Shown here piece by piece: positions 24,602 through 33,851 of a stretch of 55,668 nt of DNA (position 1 is the first letter of the stretch; each line of letters begins with the position of its first letter). The DNA is taken from the NCBI GenBank assembly GCA_017410365.1, contig JAFQQY010000026.1, positions 1 to 55,668 of the forward strand. The letters are read 5' to 3'. Source of the stretch: Prevotella sp. (lineage in GTDB: Bacteria; Bacteroidota; Bacteroidia; Bacteroidales; Bacteroidaceae). Below the pieces are notes generated by a model, which was given only the letters and a program-made list of their open reading frames with translations, was not told the DNA's origin and searched no databases. The position numbers and the translations under genes were made by a program.

Positions 24602-26872
24602 ATGAATAGCGAGGATTTGATATTGCAAGAAGCAGACGATAAGTTGATAAATGATGCCTTTCAGCATCTTTTAGATACATACGTGGCATCACGTCACCGT
24701 AAGAAGGTGGATATAATTACCAAGGCGTTCAACTTTGCACGTCAGGCGCATAAGGGTGTTCGCCGCCTTTCAGGTGAACCATATATCATGCACCCTATAG
24801 CAGTGGCGCAGATTGCCTGCGAAGAGGTGGGCCTGGGCAGTACGAGTATCTGTGCAGCACTGCTTCACGACGTAGTTGAAGATACTGACTATACAACCGA
24901 GGACATTGAAAACATCTTCGGTGCAAAGGTGGCACAGATTGTTGACGGGCTGACAAAAATCAGTGGTGGCATCTTTGGTGACAAGGCATCGGCACAGGCA
25001 GAGAACTTCAAGAAACTCTTGCTCACGATGAGTGATGACATCCGCGTCATACTTATCAAGATTTGCGACCGCCTGCATAACATGCGTACTCTAGAAAGTC
25101 AGCCTGCCAACAAGCAGTATAAGATAGCCGGCGAGACATTATATATATATGCCCCACTTGCCAACCGCTTAGGTCTTAACAAGGTGAAGTCGGAACTCGA
25201 AGACCTCAGTTTCCGCTATGAACATCCAGAGGAGTACAACTCAATAAAGGAAAAGTTGGCATCGACACAAGAATCGCGCCATACGCTTTTCGACCAGTTT
25301 ACTGCTCCTATCGAGCAGTCGCTCGAGAAGATGGGTGTGAAATACGTCATCAAGGAACGTATAAAGACCCCATACTCCATCTGGAACAAGATGCAGAACA
25401 AGCACGTTACCTTTGATGAAATATACGACATACTGGCTGTTAGAATAATCTTCACTCCATCAAAGCGCGAAGATGAAATCAACGAATGCTTCAACATATA
25501 TGTTGCTATCAGTCAGATATACAAGTCGCATCCCGACCGCCTTCGAGACTGGCTTAACCATCCAAAGGCCAACGGCTATCAGGCATTGCATGTTACCCTG
25601 ATGTCAAAGCAGGGCCGCTGGATAGAAGTGCAGATAAGAAGCGACCGCATGGACGAGGTAGCAGAGCAAGGCTTTGCTGCCCACTGGAAATACAAGGACG
25701 GCGAGACCTCTGAGTTTACAGAAGACGAGGGCGAACTCAACGAGTGGCTGCAGACCATCAAGGAGATTCTCGACGACCCGCAGCCAGATGCCATGGACTT
25801 TCTCGATGCCATCAAGCTCAACCTTTTCGCTTCCGAAATATTCGTCTTCACCCCTAAGGGAGAGATTAAGACAATGCCGGCAGGATGTACTGCCCTTGAT
25901 TTCGCTTTCTCTATCCATACCTTCCTCGGCAGCCATTGTATAGGAGCCAAGGTAAACCACAAGCTTGTGCCACTTAGCTATAAGCTTCAGAGTGGCGATC
26001 AGGTGGAGATATTGACCTCTAAGTCGCAGCATGTGCAGCCCTCATGGATTAACTTTGCATCTACAGCAAAGGCAAAGGCAAAGATACAGGCTGCATTGCG
26101 CCGTGACAATCGTGAGACTCAGAAGGTGGGCGAGACATTGCTGTCCGATTTTCTTGGCAAGAACGACGTGACAATGACCAATGCCATTGTTGACCAGTTG
26201 ATGGCGCTGCATGATTTTCATAAGCGCGAAGACTTCATGCTTGCCATAGGCGAGAAGAAGGTGATACTGGGCGAGGGCGACCTTAACGAACTGAAAGGCA
26301 AGAAGAAAAAGAAGAAGGAAGGCAAGGGATGGAGGAAATTCATTCCGTTCCTAAAGTCTACTTCCCCTAGCACTGGCGAGAAAACCACAACGAAACTCTT
26401 CATCGTGCCGGAGAAGTTCAATCGTAAGAAGCCAATCTTCGTTACCGATGACAATATCTCTCAGTATAAGTTTGTAGACTGCTGTCATCCTATTCCTGGT
26501 GACGACATCCTCGGATTCATTGACAACAAGAACCAGATAGAGATACACAAACGCTCGTGTCCGGTGGCGGCAAAGCTGAAGTCGGCATACGGCAACCGTA
26601 TTCTCGATGCCAAGTGGGAGACTCACAAGCGTCTCTACTTCAATGCTGTGGTCCACATGCAAGGCATCGACCGTATCGGTCTGCTCAACGAGGTGACTAC
26701 TGTCATTTCCAATCAGATGAACATCAACATGAAGAAGGTGATGATAACCTGCGACGATGGCATCTTTGATGGCGTGTTCGACCTCCGTGTTCACGACCGA
26801 GAAGACCTGCAGACGCTAATCAGCAACCTGAAGAATATAAGTGATTTGCAGGAAGTGGCACAGGTGATGTAG
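24602..26872 (+). CDS. Bifunctional (p)ppGpp synthetase/hydrolase
   Basis: A 756-residue Rel/SpoT protein that makes and breaks the alarmone (p)ppGpp. The HD hydrolase domain has an intact HDVVEDTD motif with its His-Asp at residues 89-90. The synthetase domain follows (KTPYSIWNKMQNK, YDILAVRIIF, NGYQALHVTL). The TGS domain begins EIFVFTPKGEIKTMPAG. A Lys-rich linker (GKKKKKKEGKG, about 564-574) separates it from the zinc-finger/RIS part with CCHPIPGDD, and an ACT domain (GIDRIGLLNEVTTVIS) ends the protein. Both catalytic halves look functional, as expected for the single long RSH of Bacteroidota. Confidence 0.95.
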   Translation: MNSEDLILQEADDKLINDAFQHLLDTYVASRHRKKVDIITKAFNFARQAHKGVRRLSGEPYIMHPIAVAQIACEEVGLGSTSICAALLHDVVEDTDYTTEDIENIFGAKVAQIVDGLTKISGGIFGDKASAQAENFKKLLLTMSDDIRVILIKICDRLHNMRTLESQPANKQYKIAGETLYIYAPLANRLGLNKVKSELEDLSFRYEHPEEYNSIKEKLASTQESRHTLFDQFTAPIEQSLEKMGVKYVIKERIKTPYSIWNKMQNKHVTFDEIYDILAVRIIFTPSKREDEINECFNIYVAISQIYKSHPDRLRDWLNHPKANGYQALHVTLMSKQGRWIEVQIRSDRMDEVAEQGFAAHWKYKDGETSEFTEDEGELNEWLQTIKEILDDPQPDAMDFLDAIKLNLFASEIFVFTPKGEIKTMPAGCTALDFAFSIHTFLGSHCIGAKVNHKLVPLSYKLQSGDQVEILTSKSQHVQPSWINFASTAKAKAKIQAALRRDNRETQKVGETLLSDFLGKNDVTMTNAIVDQLMALHDFHKREDFMLAIGEKKVILGEGDLNELKGKKKKKKEGKGWRKFIPFLKSTSPSTGEKTTTKLFIVPEKFNRKKPIFVTDDNISQYKFVDCCHPIPGDDILGFIDNKNQIEIHKRSCPVAAKLKSAYGNRILDAKWETHKRLYFNAVVHMQGIDRIGLLNEVTTVISNQMNINMKKVMITCDDGIFDGVFDLRVHDREDLQTLISNLKNISDLQEVAQVM

Positions 26873-26953
26873 GAGTTTGGAATTAGGAATTAGGAGTTAG
26901 GAATTAGGAGTTAGGAATTAAGAATTATGAATTAAGAATTAAGCATTGAAAAC
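26873..26953 (+). repeat. Tandem GAATTAG/GAGTTAG heptamers before the pectinesterase
   Basis: About ten 7 bp units between the relA/spoT stop and the next start, decaying into GAATTAAGAATTAAGC. They are probably part of the leader if the gene is transcribed from upstream; no promoter box is obvious. Confidence 0.75.
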
Positions 26954-27931
26954 ATGAAAAGGCTATTAACTATTATTATTGCGGCGTTTGCCACTGTTAC
27001 AGGCATGTTTGCTGCCAACAAGTACGACAATCCAGATACTATTGTCGTAGCACGCGACGGTACGGGTGAGTTCCGTACATTGCAAGAGGCCGTTGAGGTG
27101 TGCCGTGCTTTCATGGAGTACACCAAGGTTATCTATGTAAAGAAAGGTATCTATAAGGAAAAACTTATTATTCCTCAGAGTCTGAAAAACGTTCAGATAG
27201 TAGGTGAAGACCGCGACCAGACAATCATCACATACGATGACCATGCCAACCTGCGCCTACTTGGCACAGAACACAAGATGGGTACTTTCCGCACTTACAC
27301 ACTCTGTGTGCGTGGCTTTGGCATCACATTCAAGAACATCACAATAGAGAACAACGCACCTAAGCTAGGACAGGCAGTGGCATTGCATACAGAGGGCGAC
27401 CGCCTTACGTTCATCAACTGCCGTATCTTAGGTAATCAGGATACTATATACACAGGCAACGAAGGCACACGCCTGTTTTTCAAGGACTGCCACATAGAAG
27501 GTACAACCGACTTCATCTTCGGACCTTCTATTGCATGGTTCGAGGGTTGCACCATCGTAAACCGTAGCAACTCATACATCACAGCAGCTTCTACGCCTCA
27601 GAACCAGCCTTACGGCTATATTTTCAACAACTGTAAGATAACAGCTGTTGAGGGCGTGACCAAGGCCTTTCTCGGTCGACCATGGCGCGACTATGGCTAT
27701 ACGCTTTTCATGAACTGCGACATTGGCGGTCATATTCGTCCGGAGGGATGGCACCGTTGGGAGCCACAACGCGAAAAGACAGCACGCTACATGGAATACA
27801 ACAACCGTGGAGCAGGAGCCGATACCAGCAAGCGTGTCGGTTGGGCTCGCCAGTTGACCAAGAAGGAAGCTAATGAGATAACCATCGAAAAGGTGTTCAG
27901 CAAGAACGATACATGGAATCCGGAAATGTAA
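26954..27931 (+). CDS. Pectinesterase (CE8 family)
   Basis: A 325-residue secreted pectin methylesterase that de-esterifies homogalacturonan and so opens it to lyases. The signal peptide (residues 1-20) ends at MFAANK. The right-handed beta-helix carries the active-site blocks GNQDTIY, GTTDFIFG (catalytic Asp) and LGRPWRDY (Arg), all intact, plus an early VGEDRDQTIITY segment. It is a single-domain enzyme with no carbohydrate-binding module. A clear terminator follows, and a SusC/SusD pair starts 222 nt later, so the genes may work on the same pectic substrate. Confidence 0.92.
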   Translation: MKRLLTIIIAAFATVTGMFAANKYDNPDTIVVARDGTGEFRTLQEAVEVCRAFMEYTKVIYVKKGIYKEKLIIPQSLKNVQIVGEDRDQTIITYDDHANLRLLGTEHKMGTFRTYTLCVRGFGITFKNITIENNAPKLGQAVALHTEGDRLTFINCRILGNQDTIYTGNEGTRLFFKDCHIEGTTDFIFGPSIAWFEGCTIVNRSNSYITAASTPQNQPYGYIFNNCKITAVEGVTKAFLGRPWRDYGYTLFMNCDIGGHIRPEGWHRWEPQREKTARYMEYNNRGAGADTSKRVGWARQLTKKEANEITIEKVFSKNDTWNPEM

Positions 27932-27959
27932 ATTTCCTCGGTTCCCACATATATATAAT

Positions 27960-27992
27960 AAGCCGTCTCTACCCATAGGGACGGCTTTTTTT
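27960..27992 (+). terminator. Terminator behind the pectinesterase
   Basis: AGCCGTC...GACGGCT stem with a 12 nt loop followed by seven T residues. Confidence 0.85.
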
Positions 27993-28057
27993 GTTCTTAA
28001 CACCGAAAAGTATGAAAAAAACATCAGATAATTCTTTATATTTTAACAATAAATTCT

Positions 28058-28065
28058 TACATTTG
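28058..28065 (+). promoter_or_regulatory. -7 box of the susC-like gene
   Basis: TACATTTG; TTTA at 28035-28038 lies 19 nt upstream as a weak -33. The inferred leader of about 80 nt is A-rich and shows no obvious riboswitch. Confidence 0.55.
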
Positions 28066-28153
28066 CACAGCGAAACTATTACGAATAGCATAAAACCATA
28101 AAATCAGTAAAGGAAACAACCATATTTTTTAAAATAACTAATAACTTAAATTT

Positions 28154-31100
28154 ATGAAGCAACATTTTAGAAGAGCCTCATTGGCTTTGCTTTCGTTTGC
28201 GGTTTGTTTCTGTGCCTACGCACAAAAAACAATTACCGGAACAGTGAAAGATGCAAGCGGAGAACCTCTTATCGGTGCCACTATTTCAGCTGGTGGCAAC
28301 GCTGGAGCTGTTACCGATGTTAACGGTAAATTCTCTCTGCCAAACGTAAAACAGGGCACTGTCCTGACAATCTCTTATGTTGGTTACAAGCCTCAGAAGG
28401 TTACTGTGGGCAATCAGCAGGCTATCAACGCCGTACTGAAGTCAACCGACAAGTCTCTCGATGAAATCGTAGTTGTAGGTTACGGTACCATGCGCCGTAA
28501 GGACCTCACCGGTTCAGTGGCATCAGTGAGCGGCGACAAGCTGGCTCAGAATCCTGTTGCCAATATCGCAGAGGCACTGCAGGGACAGTTGCCAGGTGTT
28601 AACGTCATCTCTCAGGACGGTCGTCCAGGTGCAACAATGTCTATCCGTGTACGTGGTGGCGGCTCTATCACCCAGAGCAACGACCCACTTTATGTTGTCG
28701 ATGGTATTCAGGTGAGCAGTATCGACGATATTCCTGCCGACAATATCGAGAGCATCGACGTGCTTAAAGATGCTGCTTCTACAGCCATCTATGGTGCGCG
28801 TGGTGCTAACGGTGTAATCCTTATCACTACTAAGTCAGCCAAGGAAGGCAAGACAAAGGTGAAGTATAACGTTTACTACCAGATGAGAGAGCAACCAGAG
28901 AAGCTCGATGTGCTCAATGCATACGAAAACGTGCTCTACAACTGGAGCTATGCAACAGCTCTCGGTAGTTCTATTGCCGACGGTGTGGCTAAGTACTACG
29001 GTCTTGGTGCTAACTACGGCAACCACATCAACGACTACAAGAACGTTGGCATTCACAACTATCTTGACGATGTGATGGACAATGCCAGCACATGGAACCA
29101 CGACGTGTCTATCAGCGGTGGTAACGACAAGACAAAATACTATGCTACCGTTAACTATCGCAACGACGACGGTACACTGAAGAACTCTGGTTTCCGCCGT
29201 TGGAGCGCTAACTTCAAACTTACTCAGAACATCACCGACAACCTCGTTTGGAATGTCGATGCACGCTATTCTGAGATGCAGTTCAAGGGCAGCAAGTACG
29301 AACTTGCAACACAGGCTTACCGCTACAAGCCACTCGACGAGACATTCGGTTCAAACGAACCTTCAGACCTCGGCATGGGTGACGCAAGTGCTGACCCTGC
29401 TTTCGACCCTAACGCAATCATGGACAACTATGAGAACCTGCGCAAGAGATACCGTGTAGGCGTGAACAACGCATTGACATGGACACCTATCAAGGGTCTT
29501 ACAGCAAAGACAGAACTCTATCTGAGCCGCAACTGGAGCGAGACACAGAACTGGACAGGCAACAAGGCTGAGGGTGAAAAGTACAATACTGCCAAGTTGA
29601 CTAAGGGCGACGGCTACTACACACGTTGGAGCACAACCCTCAACTACGACGTACAGGGTCTTGGCGAAAACCATAAGCTGGGCGTGCTCGTTGGTAATGA
29701 AGTGTCTGCAAGCAAGTCTAACTCAAGCTACATCAAGGGTGTAGGCTATCCAGACGAGTGGGATATGGGTTATGCTTTTGCCAATATGAACATGTCTGAC
29801 AAGACTTTAGGTCTCGACGAATACAACAACACCATCGGCACACCATCACACACACTGTCATGGTTCGGCCGTATCAACTACAACTTCATGGAGCGCTACC
29901 TCCTCACTGCTACACTCCGTGCCGACGGTTCTTCTAAGTTCTCAGAAGACAACCACTGGGGCTACTTCCCAGCAGTGGCAGCAGGATGGCGTATCTCTGA
30001 AGAACCATTCATGGAGAGCACAAGAGATTGGCTCGACAACCTGAAGCTCCGCGTTTCTTACGGTACATCAGGTAACGACGCTATCAGCGCATCACTCTTC
30101 AACACACTTTGGAAGACTTCTTCAGCAACCGTTGACGGCGTTTCTAAGCCAACTTATGTACCTGCTGACTGTCTCGGTAATCCAGACCTGAAGTGGGAGA
30201 CAACTATCTCACGCAACATCGGTCTCGACTGGGGACTCTTCGGTGGCAAGCTCCGCGGTACATTAGACTTCTACTGGAACACAACAGAAGACATCCTCAT
30301 GCGCGTGCCTTGTGACCCGACATCAGGATTCAGCTATCAGTTCCAGAACGTAGGCGAGACATCAAACAAGGGTGTCGAACTGACATTGAACTATCAGATT
30401 CTTCGCAACAAGGATTGGAACCTGAGCTTCGGAATGACAATGAGCCACAACGTAAACAAGGTAGAGAAACTTGCTGACAACGTTATTGCAAGTGCTCACA
30501 CCAACTGGGGTTCTACAATGCGTCTGCCAAGCTATGACTACGTAATCAAGGAAGGTCAGCCAGTAGGTCTTATCCAGGGCTACAGAAGTCAGGGCTATTA
30601 CACAGTTGACGACTTCAACGTAGAGAACGGCGTTTGGACACTGAAGCCAGGCATCAACGACACACAGGTAGGTAACTATGCTCCTGGTTGCGGTGAGGCT
30701 TACAAGCGTCCTGAAGGTCAGCAGGCATTCCCAGGTATGGCTAAGTTTGCCGATGTTGATGGCGATAACGTGGCTACAACCGACGACGTTGACATTATCG
30801 GTGAGGCACAGCCTGACATCACAGGTGGTTTCAACTTCAGCGGACGCTGGAAGAGCCTCGACTTCTCTGCTAACTTCACCTATCAGATTGGTGGCGACAT
30901 CTACAATGCAAACGTGATGTACGACATGATGGGTAACAAGGATACTGGTCTCGGTTACAGCCGCTTGGCTGAGATTGCCGACTGCTGGAGAATGTACAAC
31001 GTAAATCAGAATGGTGAACTCTATGCAGTAACAAATCCTGAAGAACTGCGCTCACTCAATGCCGGTGCCAAGTATGCACTGCCATACTCAGAGTACGGTA

Positions 31101-31390
31101 TCGTAAATTCAGAGTTTATCGAAGATGCTTCTTACCTCAAGTTGCAGACCCTGACAATCGGTTACACACTGCCTAAGACATGGTTGCAGAAAGTTGGTAT
31201 TGAGAACGTACGCCTCTACTTCACTGGCAGCAACCTGTTCTGCCTCACTGGCTATAGCGGTCTTGATCCAGAGGTTGACGTAAACCCACATGCCGACAGC
31301 GCATACGACGGTTTCCCAACACCTAACTATGACTTCCGCTCATATCCAAGATCACGCTCTTACACAGTAGGACTCAACGTAACATTCTAA
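28154..31390 (+). CDS. SusC/RagA-type TonB-linked outer membrane transporter
   Basis: A 1078-residue outer membrane importer that takes up oligosaccharides with its SusD lid. After a signal peptide (1-23, ending CAYAQ) comes a carboxypeptidase-regulatory-like domain (ITGTVKDASGEPLIGATIS; about 25-110), then the TonB box region DEIVVVGYGTMRRKDLTGSV, the plug (QGQLPGVNVIS, DPLYVVDGIQ) and a large beta-barrel ending in the aromatic terminus SYTVGLNVTF. The substrate is not encoded in visible motifs; the upstream pectinesterase hints at a pectic glycan. No extracellular anti-sigma or hybrid two-component regulator is adjacent. Confidence 0.95.
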   Translation: MKQHFRRASLALLSFAVCFCAYAQKTITGTVKDASGEPLIGATISAGGNAGAVTDVNGKFSLPNVKQGTVLTISYVGYKPQKVTVGNQQAINAVLKSTDKSLDEIVVVGYGTMRRKDLTGSVASVSGDKLAQNPVANIAEALQGQLPGVNVISQDGRPGATMSIRVRGGGSITQSNDPLYVVDGIQVSSIDDIPADNIESIDVLKDAASTAIYGARGANGVILITTKSAKEGKTKVKYNVYYQMREQPEKLDVLNAYENVLYNWSYATALGSSIADGVAKYYGLGANYGNHINDYKNVGIHNYLDDVMDNASTWNHDVSISGGNDKTKYYATVNYRNDDGTLKNSGFRRWSANFKLTQNITDNLVWNVDARYSEMQFKGSKYELATQAYRYKPLDETFGSNEPSDLGMGDASADPAFDPNAIMDNYENLRKRYRVGVNNALTWTPIKGLTAKTELYLSRNWSETQNWTGNKAEGEKYNTAKLTKGDGYYTRWSTTLNYDVQGLGENHKLGVLVGNEVSASKSNSSYIKGVGYPDEWDMGYAFANMNMSDKTLGLDEYNNTIGTPSHTLSWFGRINYNFMERYLLTATLRADGSSKFSEDNHWGYFPAVAAGWRISEEPFMESTRDWLDNLKLRVSYGTSGNDAISASLFNTLWKTSSATVDGVSKPTYVPADCLGNPDLKWETTISRNIGLDWGLFGGKLRGTLDFYWNTTEDILMRVPCDPTSGFSYQFQNVGETSNKGVELTLNYQILRNKDWNLSFGMTMSHNVNKVEKLADNVIASAHTNWGSTMRLPSYDYVIKEGQPVGLIQGYRSQGYYTVDDFNVENGVWTLKPGINDTQVGNYAPGCGEAYKRPEGQQAFPGMAKFADVDGDNVATTDDVDIIGEAQPDITGGFNFSGRWKSLDFSANFTYQIGGDIYNANVMYDMMGNKDTGLGYSRLAEIADCWRMYNVNQNGELYAVTNPEELRSLNAGAKYALPYSEYGIVNSEFIEDASYLKLQTLTIGYTLPKTWLQKVGIENVRLYFTGSNLFCLTGYSGLDPEVDVNPHADSAYDGFPTPNYDFRSYPRSRSYTVGLNVTF

Positions 31391-31424
31391 TCCATCTAAT
31401 CCAATCTATAAAGAGACAATAAAT

Positions 31425-33554
31425 ATGAAAAATAAGATATTATATTTAGCGTTTTGTGCGGCAGGTCTCCTGGCTACAACATCCTGTGATGATTATCTCG
31501 AGACCAGTTCAAAGTCAAATGCCGACGCAAACTTCGTATTCTCTAACATGACAACGGCTCGTGCCGCCATGGACGGAGCATACGCTGAGTGGCACGGTGC
31601 CATCAGTTCACACATCTTCGGCGACGGTCTTTTCTATGCCTTCGACATTGCTGGCTCTGACATCATGCGTCACCCAGAGAAGTACGAAGGTCAGTTGCCA
31701 CGCCACGTGCCCGAAACATTCTACAGCAACGGTGAACTGGCAAGTACTTACAATGCCGTTCAGTATGGTAAGGAAGCTCCAAGCAACGCATACAGCGTGC
31801 TGTTCTCAGTTATCGGTAAGGCTAACGCCATTGCATCTGCAATCGAGAGTACCGATGGGTATGCCGATATGATGGCAAAGAAGCAGCCAACCGACCTCAG
31901 TCAGCTCTATGGCGAGGCTATCGCTCTGCGTGCAACTGCTTATCGTGAGCTTATCAAGTACTACGGCGACGTGCCTTACGTTAGTGAGATGGGTAAGCCA
32001 GCCGGTGGACTTATGTCTCGCGATGCTATCTACGAGAAGGTTATTGCCGACCTGCAGATGGTTGAGCCTTTGATGTATCCTGTTGGAGCAACAAAGAACA
32101 CATTCTCTAAGACTTATGTAAACGCTCTCATCGGCCGTATCGCTCTTGAGGCAGGTGGTTATCAGACACGCCGTGGCGATGTTGCTCCTGTTGATGCAGA
32201 GGGCAATGCCGTAACTATCGAGACTTTGGGTGCAGAGAATAACGGTGCCAACTATGGTCGTCGTTCAGACTGGAAGGAATTCTATGCAATAGCAAAGACA
32301 CATTTCCAGAACGTTATCAACGAACCAGGTACAGCCAAGTTCCACGAGACAGACCCACGCGGTGCTGAAAACGGTCGTGTTTACGGCAACCCATACCAGT
32401 ACTTCTTCCAGCAGTTGCACGGTGCTGATGCAAGCTATGCTGACGAGTCTATCTATGAAGAGCCATTCACACAGGGTGCCAGCGGTAACGACCCACGTTC
32501 TTACTCTCTCGGTCGTCCTTCAGGCGGTGGCGGTAGCAATGCTTATCCTTGCAAGGCTTACGGACAGGGACGTATCAATCCAGCCTTCTACTATGGCGTG
32601 TTCGATCCAGCCGACCTCCGTCGCGATGTTTCTTGCGCCGTTACTGGTAGTAATGGTAAGGGTGTTGAGGCTATCCTCCCATTCACACCTGGTTCAACAG
32701 TAAAGGGTGGTGGTATTGCTTGTAACAAGTTCGACGAGAACCGTCAGGCAGAACCTTGGGTAGCAAAGCAGCGCCGTTCTGGTATCAATGCTCCTTACAT
32801 GCGTATGTCTGAGGTTTACCTCGGTTTGGCAGAGGCAGCAGCTGCTCTTGGCGACGATGCAACAGCCAAGCTGTATCTCACAAAGATTCGCGTGCGTGCA
32901 TTCGGTAGCGCAGCAAAGGCTGATGTTGATGGCTTCATCCAGAAGAGCGGTTCTCTGCTCAAGGCAGTTATCGACGAGCGTGGTTTCGAGTTTGCTGGCG
33001 AGGGCGACCGTCGTTTCACCCTCATCCGTACAGGTCTTATTGCAGAGAAGGTGAAGATGATCAAGGACCTCACAGCAAAGATGATTGACGGTTTGAAGAC
33101 TCAGGGCTACTATACATTCGACAATGGCAATACTATCTCTGCAAGTATCTGGACAAAGACTGTTGATGCAAAGACAATTTACAAGCACCGTCTTACAGCA
33201 CAGTGTCCTGCAGGCATGGAGAACGACCCAGTGCTCTATCCTTCTTGGCGTGGTCAGCACGACAACTGGGAGGCTATGGGACTCGACTATGGCACAGCAA
33301 CACCTGCAACCAACCTTGCCATCAAGGGCTTGTTCGCTCAGCTTTCTGCTGACGAGATTGCCGCTCTCGAGGCTGATGGTTACAAGAAGACTGCTTGGGG
33401 TTCTGCAATTGTTGACAATGAGAAGGAGTATGGCGACTATTTATTCTATAAGTACGATTACAACAAGGCTCCTATCTATCTCTTCCCATTCTCACCAAAC
33501 GTAATGTCAACTGGTGGTTTCACCAATGGCTACGGTTTTGCTAACAATGAATAG
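31425..33554 (+). CDS. SusD/RagB-type glycan-binding lipoprotein
   Basis: A 709-residue surface lipoprotein that caps the SusC barrel. A lipobox LLATTSC places the lipid-modified Cys at residue 21. TPR-like helical segments include ANAIASAIES, IALRATAYRELIKYYGDVPYV and a late RMSEVYLGLAEAAAALGD and IRVRAFGS. The RagB/SusD signature DERGFEFAGEGDRRFTLIR is clear. At 709 residues it is longer than the common 500-600; the extra length is in the middle (Gly-rich SYSLGRPSGGGGSNAYP) and the C-terminal third. Same transcript as the SusC gene (34 nt gap). Confidence 0.93.
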   Translation: MKNKILYLAFCAAGLLATTSCDDYLETSSKSNADANFVFSNMTTARAAMDGAYAEWHGAISSHIFGDGLFYAFDIAGSDIMRHPEKYEGQLPRHVPETFYSNGELASTYNAVQYGKEAPSNAYSVLFSVIGKANAIASAIESTDGYADMMAKKQPTDLSQLYGEAIALRATAYRELIKYYGDVPYVSEMGKPAGGLMSRDAIYEKVIADLQMVEPLMYPVGATKNTFSKTYVNALIGRIALEAGGYQTRRGDVAPVDAEGNAVTIETLGAENNGANYGRRSDWKEFYAIAKTHFQNVINEPGTAKFHETDPRGAENGRVYGNPYQYFFQQLHGADASYADESIYEEPFTQGASGNDPRSYSLGRPSGGGGSNAYPCKAYGQGRINPAFYYGVFDPADLRRDVSCAVTGSNGKGVEAILPFTPGSTVKGGGIACNKFDENRQAEPWVAKQRRSGINAPYMRMSEVYLGLAEAAAALGDDATAKLYLTKIRVRAFGSAAKADVDGFIQKSGSLLKAVIDERGFEFAGEGDRRFTLIRTGLIAEKVKMIKDLTAKMIDGLKTQGYYTFDNGNTISASIWTKTVDAKTIYKHRLTAQCPAGMENDPVLYPSWRGQHDNWEAMGLDYGTATPATNLAIKGLFAQLSADEIAALEADGYKKTAWGSAIVDNEKEYGDYLFYKYDYNKAPIYLFPFSPNVMSTGGFTNGYGFANNE

Positions 33555-33629
33555 ACATCACTACATCCCCTCTCCGATGGGAGAGGGGAGTAAGGCGAAG
33601 GTTTATTGATTAACGATAAATAGTATTTT

Positions 33630-33668
33630 TAAAGAGCGAGGTTCATCAAAGCAGCCTCGCTCTTTTTG
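33630..33668 (+). terminator. Terminator behind the susD-like gene
   Basis: AAAGAGCGAGG ... CCTCGCTCTTT arms (11 bp) around a 13 nt loop, then TTG; the T-run is the end of the right arm. Confidence 0.85.
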
Positions 33669-33693
33669 TATGTTAACGTGAGTTCTGTGTTCT

Positions 33694-33810
33694 CGAATTT
33701 GCGGGAAATCGGGGAATTGGGTGTTTTAAATTTGCGGGAAATCGGGGATTTAGGTGTTTTAAATTTGCGGGAAATCGGGGATTTAGGTGTTTTAAATTTG
33801 CGGGAGAATG
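33694..33810 (+). repeat. 33 bp tandem array of promoter-like units
   Basis: Four units with core AATTTGCGGGAAATCGGGG; the first has a slightly different 3' part and the last is cut at GCGGGAG. Period is 33 bp. The junctions read TTTTAAATTTG, so each later unit carries a perfect -7 box TAAATTTG whose TTTG can also act as a -33 box. The TTTG of the last unit (33797-33800) sits exactly 20 nt before TATTTTTG at 33821-33828. Confidence 0.9.
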
Positions 33811-33828
33811 AAAAAAGTATTATTTTTG
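33797..33828 (+). promoter_or_regulatory. Promoter of the fourth DUF4143 ATPase
   Basis: TTTG (33797-33800), 20 nt, TATTTTTG (33821-33828); the ATG follows 23 nt later. The -33 box is supplied by the last unit of the 33 bp array. Confidence 0.75.
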
Positions 33829-33851
33829 CACAGGAAACAGCATGTGTAATT

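Noticed and set aside
26218-26794. Antisense ORFs in relA/spoT, and similar ones in ftsH, parB, the sus genes and ptb-buk
   Set aside because: They mirror the codon bias of the real genes and show no recognisable domain.
28066-28153. A riboswitch in the susC leader
   Set aside because: The leader is short, A-rich and without a stable conserved fold that I can recognise.
33666-33851. An N-terminal extension of the fourth ATPase with an NLREIGDLGVL repeat
   Set aside because: The same DNA contains a full promoter (TTTG-N20-TATTTTTG) just before the ATG at 33852, and other family members start there.
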